A stretch of 6,089 bases of DNA, taken from positions 1 to 6,089 of the forward strand of contig CALREC010000047.1 of the NCBI GenBank assembly GCA_943355085.1, written 5' to 3'. Under the pieces are notes generated by a model. The model searched no databases, had not been told where the DNA came from, and saw only the letters and a program-made list of their open reading frames with translations. Positions 1 through 5,082 of the stretch are shown in pieces (position 1 is the first letter of the stretch; each line of letters starts with the position of its first letter). The stretch is from Candidatus Altimarinota bacterium. Lineage in GTDB: Bacteria; Patescibacteriota; Gracilibacteria; BD1-5; UBA2023. The position numbers were made by a program, and so were the translations under genes.

Positions 1-125
1 TCAGTCTAATTTACCCCCCTCCTCATAGAAATCATCCGCAAGTCTCTCAAAAAATAGTGAATTTTTTGCAATTTCACCAATTATATAATAGAGTAGTGGT
101 ATATTATTTTTAATAAAAAGTATTT
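1..125. other. left-edge intergenic region
   Basis: I see no complete gene here. On the minus strand one frame is open under code 25 from about position 123 to the left edge and gives a protein-like stretch (for example FFERLADDFYEEGGKLD, with a TGA codon at 3-1). It has no ATG, GTG or TTG start after the in-frame TAA that bounds it on the right. It could be the beginning of a leftward gene with an unusual start, a fragment, or chance. The near-palindromic TTATATAA at 81-88 offers a -10 box on both strands. Confidence 0.35.
84..89 (+). promoter_or_regulatory. candidate -10 box for the gene at 126
   Basis: TATAAT lies 36 bases upstream of the ATG at 126 and would give a leader of roughly 30 bases. 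No good -35 hexamer stands at 16-18 bases. A second -10-like sequence, TATATT at 100-105, would give an even shorter leader. The stretch just before the ATG (AATAAAAAGTATTT) holds no Shine-Dalgarno sequence. Confidence 0.35.
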
Positions 126-791
126 ATGGTAGTAAAATGACTAGATGGACCAGGAAATAACGATACTCTTGATAAACCAAAAAATAAGGAAAATGATAAT
201 AATAAAGAACTGGATAAGAAATTTGAAAAACCAGATGATGTTTCCTATGGTGTTGGTCTAATGGCAAAAAAAGAAATCGCAAGTGCCCAAGAAGAAATAA
301 ACAAACTTAATCTGTCTCCAGAGGAACTAGCCGATAAAAATTATACTGGTAAATTTACTATAGAACAAAATAAATTTACTGAAAAAACAAAAGAAATTCT
401 CAAAAACTCGCCTTGAAAACCAGAGGAAAAAATAAAAGCATTGGAACTTGCTTATAAAGATTTTCAAACAAACATCTGAGTGATAAAAGGACAAAAAGAA
501 TGAATGGACTCCGAGAGATTAATAAAGCAATGAAACAATATTCAAGAACAAGATAATAAAGATAAAGAATGAAGTAAAAAATTTAAAGATGATCTACTTA
601 AAAATATTCAAGAAGCTACAGCAACCAAAGCTCGAGAACGGGCACAAAGGGCAGCATCTGTCTCAAGCCTTGAGTTAATATTTGCTCAAGTAGAAGCAGA
701 ATCCCAACAATTACCGACAGGCGACGTCACGCTTGCATACTGACCAGAATGAGTAGATACGAAATGAAAAAATCCCACTGCATCAGCATAA
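126..791 (+). CDS. hypothetical hydrophilic Lys/Glu-rich protein (code 25)
   Basis: Under code 25 this is a 221-residue protein from ATG at 126 to TAA at 789-791. The frame has an earlier TAA at 114-116, so the ATG is the first usable start. It contains nine TGA codons, the first at codon 5 (138-140), and only about seven GGN codons, so TGA is its main glycine codon; the standard code would destroy it. I do not recognise the family. The protein is very hydrophilic, rich in Lys, Glu, Asn and Asp, with no signal peptide or membrane segment. The first 40 residues look disordered (many N, D, K, P), residues about 50-190 are predicted helical, and the tail is Gly/Pro-rich. The open frame, charge pattern and a terminator at its stop argue that it is real. 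It converges on grpE. Function unknown. Confidence 0.75.
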
Positions 792-837
792 AAAATATCC
801 CCTCATTCACTTTCGTGAACGAGGGGATATTTTTTTT
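790..837. terminator. bidirectional intrinsic terminator
   Basis: Long hairpin: A/T-rich outer stem and CCCCTC at 799-804 pair with GAGGGG at 821-826 and the following ATATTTTTT. An inner stem TTCAC (806-810) / GTGAA (815-819) closes a TTTC tetraloop. The T-run at 830-837 serves rightward transcription and the A-run at 790-795 gives a U-tract for leftward transcription. It overlaps the stop codon of the upstream gene and ends 2 bases from the grpE stop, so it serves both convergent genes. Confidence 0.9.
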
Positions 838-839
838 GC

Positions 840-1400
840 TTATTCTCCACTTCCGACGATCACCTTCGCATGACGAATCACACGATCGTGAAGGGTGTAT
901 CCTTTTTCAAACTCTGTGAGGATAATGCCCTCTTGACCGGGCATTTGACTCATCACCTCATGTTTCTCTGTATCCACTTCTTGACCCACAGATTCGAAAA
1001 CCTGTACCCCCATAGTTTCCAGTTGTTTCGAAAGCCCCTGAAGAGTTGCACGAATGCCTTCGGTCCACTTCTGTTCAGCAATGTCAGCGGGAACAGAAGA
1101 AAGAGCCCGCTCGAGATTATCTACCGTCGGGAGAAATTTCTTGACAATATTGGCCGTGATATAAGAGGTCATCTCCATCTTGTCGCGCTCGACGCGCTTG
1201 AGGAGATTGGAATAGTCAGCCTGAGCACGAGAAACAGAAGCGCGAAGCTTTTGAAGTTCCTCTTCGGCCTGGTATATATCTCCTCTTTCAAGATCAGCCT
1301 CAATCTCCTGTTCTGTTTCGGTTGCAGTATCTATCTCTTGGCCAAGTTCTGTTTCGAGATCATGGATCTCCGCATCTATGGTTGGATCTTTTTGAGTCAT
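840..1400 (-). CDS. grpE: GrpE, nucleotide exchange factor of DnaK
   Basis: 186 residues, the usual length for GrpE, from ATG (1400-1398) to TAA (842-840). GrpE is a homodimeric cytoplasmic cochaperone that releases ADP from DnaK. The order fits the family: an acidic, probably disordered N-terminus (about 1-45), a long helical coiled-coil segment (about 46-85), the FLPTVDNLERAL segment (89-100) that matches the family's LLPVLDNLERAL, then HEVMSQ (147-152) and the C-terminal GYTLHDRVIRHAKVIV (167-182), the clearest signature. The usual FDP before the HEA motif is VDT here (142-144). No TGA codon occurs. No Shine-Dalgarno precedes the ATG (TGTATCATTTGTT). It lies 24 bases downstream of the YtxH-like gene and is probably cotranscribed with it. 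dnaK and dnaJ are not in the window. A 179-codon antisense frame over the same bases is a shadow. Confidence 0.97.
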   Translation of the reverse strand: MTQKDPTIDAEIHDLETELGQEIDTATETEQEIEADLERGDIYQAEEELQKLRASVSRAQADYSNLLKRVERDKMEMTSYITANIVKKFLPTVDNLERALSSVPADIAEQKWTEGIRATLQGLSKQLETMGVQVFESVGQEVDTEKHEVMSQMPGQEGIILTEFEKGYTLHDRVIRHAKVIVGSGE

Positions 1401-1424
1401 AACAAATGATACATTAAAATATAA

Positions 1425-1964
1425 TTATTCTTTTTTGCTGAGTTTTCTTTTCACATCTACATACATAGCATCGAGTTGTTTCTTGGCCTGGTCAAATACA
1501 CGATTGCTTACTTTTTTTCCTTCTTCGAGGATATCGGCTCCATCCGTACGAGTTTCTTCGAGGAGCTTGAGTCATTTTTGTTTTACCTGCTCGAGAAGCT
1601 CAACACGACGATTATACAGATCACGAATATCGATCTCTACTTCATCTTTTGTGTCAAAACCCTTTTTCTGCCACTCTTCGAGTTTGATTTCTGATTCTTT
1701 TCGAAACATATCGAGCTCTATAAGCAATCGCTCTTTGTATTCAGCAACCAGTTTCTTGTTTTCTGGAGAGAAAAGAAAGTCCTGTGTGGTTTCAAAAAGA
1801 TTCTTGTGAATCGAAAGAAGATTCTTTCCGATGGTATTATAACGATCATCCGATGCTACAAAGTCTTTTTCTAGGTCTTCCGGAGACTTTTTGTTGAACT
1901 TCAAGGCTATAAGAAGTCCAGCAAGATAACCAGCTCCAAGTAGAAACATATTTCATTTTTTCAT
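1425..1964 (-). CDS. YtxH-like membrane-anchored coiled-coil protein
   Basis: 179 residues in code 25, ATG (1964-1962) to TAA (1427-1425), with TGA glycines at residues 4 and 131. A start at the internal ATG (residue 6) would avoid the first TGA but would lose the basic MKK start in front of the membrane helix, so I prefer 1964. Residues 6-21 (MFLLGAGYLAGLLIAL) are a short Gly-rich hydrophobic anchor followed by KFNKK. The rest is highly charged and almost wholly helical, with heptad-like stretches at about 75-120 and 125-178. This layout resembles YtxH-type small envelope/stress proteins of other bacteria, but I see no diagnostic motif, so the family name is only a likeness. It precedes grpE by 24 bases on the same strand, suggesting one operon and perhaps a shared stress response. 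Function unknown. Confidence 0.85.
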
Positions 1965-1970
1965 ACGAGC

Positions 1971-1976
1971 ATTATA
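1971..1976 (-). promoter_or_regulatory. -10 box giving a near-leaderless transcript of the YtxH-like/grpE operon
   Basis: On the minus strand a perfect TATAAT is followed by only six bases (GCTCGT) before the ATG at 1964-1962. A normal start 6-8 bases after the -10 box would put the first transcribed base at or within the ATG, so the message would be leaderless. No strong -35 hexamer is seen. This position also supports 1964 as start codon. Confidence 0.5.
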
Positions 1977-2061
1977 TTAATAATATAAGAGTGTTATTGT
2001 AATCGGATTTGGTCTTTTTGCAAAAAAATTTTCTATAAAAGTCGGGGCTGCCAAACTTGTG

Positions 2062-2277
2062 ATGATACTTTGAAAAAAAGGAAGAACTCTAAAGTCTCAC
2101 TATAGGGAAAGTTCTGTGAGTATAATGTCATCCCTCTATTTATGAATGGAACTACATGTATGGAGTCTCACAGAGTCATTTTACGGTATATTGCAGAGGA
2201 AAAAGCCCTACTTTCTGACTTCAGTTTCTCGTGTTTATAACAATTGTCGAGATATGTTTGAAATAAAAATTTGATAA
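2062..2277 (+). CDS. weak candidate small ORF (code 25 only)
   Basis: Read with TGA as glycine, ATG at 2062 opens 71 codons ending in TAA at 2275-2277, with TGA at 2071, 2143 and 2272. GTG at 2059 is an alternative start. The frame is open further upstream to TAA at 1981 but has no normal start there. The product would be basic and mixed in character, with no domain I recognise. It uses AGG twice for its five arginines, unlike its CGA-preferring neighbours. The opposite strand is open over the same bases, which weakens the case. It could equally be chance, a decayed gene or part of an RNA. Keep as tentative. Confidence 0.2.
2083..2174 (+). other. competing inverted repeats, possible structured RNA
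   Basis: AGAACT (2083-2088) can pair with AGTTCT (2110-2115). CTCAC (2096-2100), inside that loop, can pair with GTGAG (2116-2120), so the two stems together form an H-type pseudoknot arrangement. A second partner, CTCACAGA (2167-2174), can pair with TCTGTGAG (2113-2120) over 8 bp and would exclude both. The 8-base AGTCTCAC is directly repeated at 2093-2100 and 2164-2171. No known RNA family is recognised. Confidence 0.25.
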
Positions 2278-2297
2278 ATTTCAAAACCTTATATAAT
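2271..2297 (+). promoter_or_regulatory. candidate promoter of the small coiled-coil gene
   Basis: TTGATA (2271-2276) and TATAAT (2292-2297) form a -35/-10 pair with a short 15-base spacer. The leader to the ATG at 2334 would be about 30 bases. A second -10-like TATACT at 2308-2313 would leave a leader of about 14 bases. There is no Shine-Dalgarno before the ATG (TTTTAATACCAGTCAGACT). Confidence 0.45.
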
Positions 2298-2333
2298 AGG
2301 CGGGAATTATACTATTTTAATACCAGTCAGACT

Positions 2334-2711
2334 ATGGCACAAATCACAAAGGATGGATATGTTTTTACAATACTTGATGAGATTCAGGCTCAATACGGCG
2401 AGCTTGTAAAGCTAGTGCTTGCGACAGAATCTATGGATAACACAGAAAAGCAGTACTGGTTCGATATACTCCCCTCTATGACAGACGAACAAGTGGATCG
2501 ACTCTTCGATATTCTGGAAACAGAACGTAAAAAACTTGAAGAATTGGAAGTAAAATACCAAGAAGAAATAAAAACTCTCAATGAACGACATCTTATAGAG
2601 TGGCAAGAGTTCCAATCCAAAGAAAGTCGTGACAAGGTAAAGCAGGCAGAAGCCAATGACAAAGACGATAAAAATACAGAAAATATACTAAAGATGCTCG
2701 ATGATATGTAG
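2334..2711 (+). CDS. small acidic coiled-coil protein, unknown function
   Basis: 125 residues, ATG at 2334 to TAG at 2709-2711. The frame stays open upstream to 2271, but that extension runs across the promoter elements and begins with a poor start, so 2334 (MAQITKDGYVF) is chosen. No TGA codons occur. Residues 1-60 look like a compact helical domain with GELVKLVLATESM and the segment MTDEQVDRLFDILETE. Residues about 60-95 are a strongly charged coiled coil (ETERKKLEELEVKYQEEI), and the tail (about 96-125) is Lys/Asp-rich and probably disordered. No signal peptide or membrane segment is visible, so it is likely cytoplasmic. It stands alone with its own promoter and a strong terminator. I do not recognise a family. 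Confidence 0.85.
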   Translation: MAQITKDGYVFTILDEIQAQYGELVKLVLATESMDNTEKQYWFDILPSMTDEQVDRLFDILETERKKLEELEVKYQEEIKTLNERHLIEWQEFQSKESRDKVKQAEANDKDDKNTENILKMLDDM

Positions 2712-2717
2712 GTTTTG

Positions 2718-2752
2718 AAAAAATCTATTCCGAATTCGGAATAGATTTTTTT
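2718..2752 (+). terminator. intrinsic terminator, perfect palindrome
   Basis: A 34-base perfect palindrome (2718-2751): ATCTATTCCG and its complement flank an AATT loop, with six A residues before and seven T residues after. The stem is about 15 bp followed by a U-tract, and it starts 6 bases after the TAG at 2711. The A-run on the left makes it potentially active in both directions. The centre is an EcoRI site (2732-2737). Confidence 0.93.
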
Positions 2753-2861
2753 GTAGAATATCACATCAGTTAGTTTTTAAGCCTATCAAAGTGAAAATTT
2801 CCGGATGAATTATTTATTTTATTGATCATTATTTTCTCCACAACATGACGAGAGCTTCGAC

Positions 2862-2889
2862 TTTACATATGTTTTACAAGATGTTTATA
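2862..2889 (+). promoter_or_regulatory. triple 11-bp direct repeat, candidate operator of the response regulator
   Basis: TTTACA at 2862-2867, TTTACA at 2873-2878 and TTTATA at 2884-2889 recur at an exact 11-base period. OmpR/PhoB-family regulators are known to bind tandem direct repeats spaced by about one helical turn (the PhoB box is two 11-bp units). The first unit overlaps the -35 position and the third overlaps the -10 box of the promoter in front of the regulator gene. This suggests autoregulation. The site function is inferred. Confidence 0.55.
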
Positions 2890-2891
2890 GT
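2862..2891 (+). promoter_or_regulatory. candidate promoter of the two-component operon
   Basis: TTTACA (2862-2867) as -35 and TATAGT (2886-2891) as -10 are separated by 18 bases. Transcription would begin near 2898, giving a leader of about 30 bases to the ATG at 2928. TATAAG at 2891-2896 is an alternative -10. No Shine-Dalgarno is seen before the start (CAATCTCTCGCATC). Confidence 0.5.
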
Positions 2892-2927
2892 ATAAGGTTC
2901 ATTATTTGCTTATCAATCTCTCGCATC

Positions 2928-3584
2928 ATGAAAGTTCTCATCGTAGAAGATAATCGAATACTCGCAAAAAATATCAAAGAATACCTCTCTCTGAAGTCAT
3001 TTCAGGCCGAAGTAGCATTCGATGGAATTATGGGAAAAGATAAAGCTTTGTGAGAATATTTTGATGTCATAGTGCTCGATATAAATCTACCAGGCAAAGA
3101 CGGACTTACTCTTTGCCAGGAGATCCGAGAACTATGAAACAATACACCCATACTATTCCTTACCTCCAGAAATACATCAAAAGATGTAGTTGTTGGCCTC
3201 AATAGCGGAGCTGATGACTATCTCGGAAAACCCTTTGATTTCGAAGAACTTATAGCACGAATACTCTCTCTCGGACGCAGAAATATGTCCAATAAAGTTA
3301 CAACCATTCGGGTCGGAAATCTAGAAATAGATACAGTAAGACGTTTGGTTACCAAACATGGGTATCCGATAGAGCTTTCTACCAAAGAATTTGATCTACT
3401 CAATTATATGGCACAAAATCGAGGAACCCCGATTGATAGACAGGTACTTTTAGAGCATGTTTGGGGCGAGTTCGATGCATATATGTTTTCGAGAACTGTC
3501 GATGTACATATAAGTACACTCAGAAAAAAACTTGGGCAAGGTATCATAGAAACACGTAAAGGTTTTGGGTATGTCATCAACTAA
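2928..3584 (+). CDS. OmpR/PhoB-type DNA-binding response regulator
   Basis: 218 residues under code 25, ATG 2928 to TAA 3582-3584, with TGA glycines at residues 42 (3051) and 70 (3135). Receiver domain, about 1-118: acidic pocket E7-D8, phospho-acceptor D51 in VIVLDINLPGKDG, switch T79 in FLTS, and K101 of the conserved KPF motif. Winged-helix output domain, about 125-218: STKEFDLLNYM, the recognition helix around SRTVDVHISTLRKKLG and the terminal wing GFGYVIN. All key residues are present and the length is typical for the family. It is expected to be phosphorylated by the kinase encoded 14 bases downstream and to bind tandem repeats such as those in its own promoter. The specific subfamily cannot be told from sequence alone. 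Under the standard code only the output half would be recovered, from 3285. Confidence 0.96.
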
Positions 3585-3598
3585 ATAACTCTATTTTT

Positions 3599-4870
3599 AT
3601 GTCTATATCTCACTCTCTTGCAAAACAAAAACATCGACTTTCTCTACTTTTTTCACTGTCGATATTTTTAATCATCCTTGTTTTGGATATCGGTCTGCTC
3701 TCATTTCGATATTTTGACTACTCCAGACAAGAACTTTCTCGACTCGCATTTCAGGCACAATCGATAACAAAGATATTTGAAGAAAATCCAAACATAGAGC
3801 AGGATGTTCTTGATGGAAAAGGCCTATCTCTTCCTATGGGTGGCATGAGAAGAAATAGTATGATGAATCTACCATGACGAATGGGCGAGAGACGAAACAT
3901 GCAAACAGATAATTTTTTGCTCCGAGCGAGCCAGGATGGCAAGTTATTATTCTCAGCACAGAAAGATAGTGAGTTCTCCTCTCTATTATTTGAAACAATA
4001 CAATCCAAGGAAAATACTAGTGACAAAACATTCCTTCTTAATGAGACTGAATATTTTTATCTGAGCACCCCTATTACAGCAAAGATCACGGGTATATTTT
4101 TTACAGAATCGCGAATGACTAATCGTGCATTACTTGTAGATTTACTTTTATATATTGGATGAGCGATTCTCCTCTCCTTTGGCGTCTATATAATAAGTTC
4201 TCGATTTGTAGATACGACTCTTGCGCCAGTTGAGCAAAGTATGGACGATATGGAACAATTTGTTCACAATGCAGGACATGAGCTCAAAACTCCTATTGCA
4301 GTGATTCAAAGCTCTCTTGAACTCATGAGACTCAAAAAGAACTATGATGAAGGTATTCGAGAGAGCATGGATGAGCTGAAGCGGATGAATAATCTTATAC
4401 AAGCACTTATCAGTCTCTCGACCATAGGACAATCAGAGAATTTTGAAACGATCGATATTCATGAGGTATTCGAAAAACTCGAGAAAAATTATCAGGAAAA
4501 ACTGGATCTCAAAAATATATCCCTTCAGATCATTTCAAAAAAACCACTTTCCATTAGAAAAAATAGAGAATACGTAGAAATACTCCTCAGCAATCTCCTG
4601 AGTAATGCTATAAAATATAATAAGATCTGAGGAAGTATAATAATCAGTATAGATGAAAAAAGCATAGAGATACGCGATACGGGCATTGGAATAGCTAAGG
4701 AGAATAAAACAAAGATATTTGATAGATTCTACCAAGAAAGCCTAGTTCGTGATGGGGAATCATTTGGAATCTGACTCTCTCTGGTTGAAAAAATTGCCCA
4801 GATGTATGAGTGGCAGATACTCGTGGAAAGCGCTAAGGATATAGGCACTACCATTACTATCAAACTATAA
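3599..4870 (+). CDS. membrane sensor histidine kinase
   Basis: 423 residues in code 25, ATG 3599 to TAA 4868-4870, with TGA glycines at 93, 188, 344 and 392. TM1 is about 14-36, an extracytoplasmic sensor region is about 37-175, and TM2 is about 177-200 with TGA-coded Gly188 in its middle. There is little room for a full HAMP domain. The DHp H-box is FVHNAGHELKTP with the phosphorylated His227. The ATPase domain has the N-box (NLLSNAIKYN, 332-341), G1 box DTGIG (360-364), F-box IFDRF (373-377) and a G2 box reduced to GIGLSL (390-395). The sensor has an unusual Met/Arg/Gly-rich stretch at 80-101 (MGGMRRNSMM and following). It lies 14 bases behind the regulator in the same operon and is its likely partner. 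The ligand is unknown; Met-rich sensors make a soft metal or a protein partner possible. Confidence 0.95.
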
Positions 4871-4890
4871 TTCAGATCAAAAATCTCATT

Positions 4891-4907
4891 TTTACATTTC
4901 CCTTACA
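4891..4907 (+). promoter_or_regulatory. direct repeat matching the regulator's operator
   Basis: TTTACA (4891-4896) and CTTACA (4902-4907) stand at an exact 11-base period, 20 bases after the kinase stop. The pattern TTTACAT-n4-YTTACAA is shared with 2862-2879. In both places it lies just upstream of a -10 box. This predicts that the response regulator controls the downstream secreted-protein gene as well as its own operon. Confidence 0.5.
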
Positions 4908-4916
4908 ATCGATCAT

Positions 4917-4922
4917 TATAAT
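4917..4922 (+). promoter_or_regulatory. candidate -10 box for the secreted-protein gene
   Basis: TATAAT lies 9 bases after the second operator-like unit, with no consensus -35 hexamer at 17 bases, as expected for an activator-dependent promoter. Transcription would start near 4929 and leave a structured leader of about 155 bases. TATATT at 5061-5066 is an alternative -10 close to the gene but has no suitable -35. Confidence 0.45.
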
Positions 4923-4929
4923 CACTCGT

Positions 4930-4951
4930 GTAATCTCATAAAAGAGGTTAC
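4930..4951 (+). other. leader hairpin 1
   Basis: GTAATCTC (4930-4937) pairs with GAGGTTAC (4944-4951) over 8 bp, including one G-T pair, around an ATAAAA loop. No T-run follows (GGGCCCAAAAAA comes next), so it is not a standard terminator. If transcription starts near 4929 this stem is at the extreme 5' end of the message, where hairpins are known to protect RNA. Confidence 0.45.
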
Positions 4952-4976
4952 GGGCCCAAAAAATTATCCGGAAATA

Positions 4977-5039
4977 TCTTTCTTTCTCATCTAACGAGAA
5001 TGAACTCCATTCAACCGGAGTCTCCTTGAGAAAGAAAGA
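4977..5039 (+). other. leader hairpin 2, 13-bp stem
   Basis: TCTTTCTTTCTCA (4977-4989) is perfectly complementary to TGAGAAAGAAAGA (5027-5039). The 37-base loop holds an inner stem ACTCC (5004-5008) / GGAGT (5017-5021). No T-run follows, so a terminator is unlikely. The start codon is 44 bases downstream. The element may be a regulatory or stabilising leader structure; part of the match comes from the simple pyrimidine tract. Confidence 0.5.
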
Positions 5040-5082
5040 ATATCTTCCAAAATATATGCTTATATTCTTTACTATTTCTCTT

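Larger units (their letters stand above)
1965..2333. other. 369-bp region without a convincing gene
   Basis: The region lies between the divergent YtxH-like gene and the small coiled-coil gene. Under the standard code no ORF of note exists. Under code 25 both strands stay open for long runs: on the plus strand 1984-2277, on the minus strand about 2276-2033. At most one can be coding, and neither shows a recognisable domain. The middle part (2083-2174) has several competing complementary segments. The right part holds promoter elements for the gene at 2334. No tRNA, tmRNA, RNase P or SRP RNA signature was found. Confidence 0.5.

Noticed and set aside
870..1409. Long plus-strand open frame opposite grpE
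   Set aside because: It is antisense to a clear GrpE and its translation has no domain character; it arises from the codon bias of the true gene.
1435..1809. Plus-strand open frames opposite the YtxH-like gene
   Set aside because: Ser/Phe-rich translation typical of the reverse complement of a Glu/Lys-rich helical gene.
2033..2179. Minus-strand 48-codon frame in the non-coding gap
   Set aside because: No homologue recognised, needs a TGA codon, and overlaps an equally weak frame on the other strand; no evidence favours it.
2390..2764. Minus-strand frame over the small coiled-coil gene
   Set aside because: Ser-rich shadow translation; it also runs through the terminator hairpin.
2928..4870. 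Regulator and kinase as pseudogenes broken by many stop codons
   Set aside because: Every interruption is TGA, never TAA or TAG, there is no frameshift, and all catalytic motifs are intact on both sides. Recoding explains this fully.
4930..4951. Intrinsic terminator after the kinase gene
   Set aside because: The hairpin is followed by GGGCCCAAAAAA rather than a T-run.
5026..5082. Upstream TTG start for the secreted protein
   Set aside because: It would put 19 extra residues before a well-formed signal peptide and lies in the 3' arm of the leader hairpin; ATG 5083 fits better.
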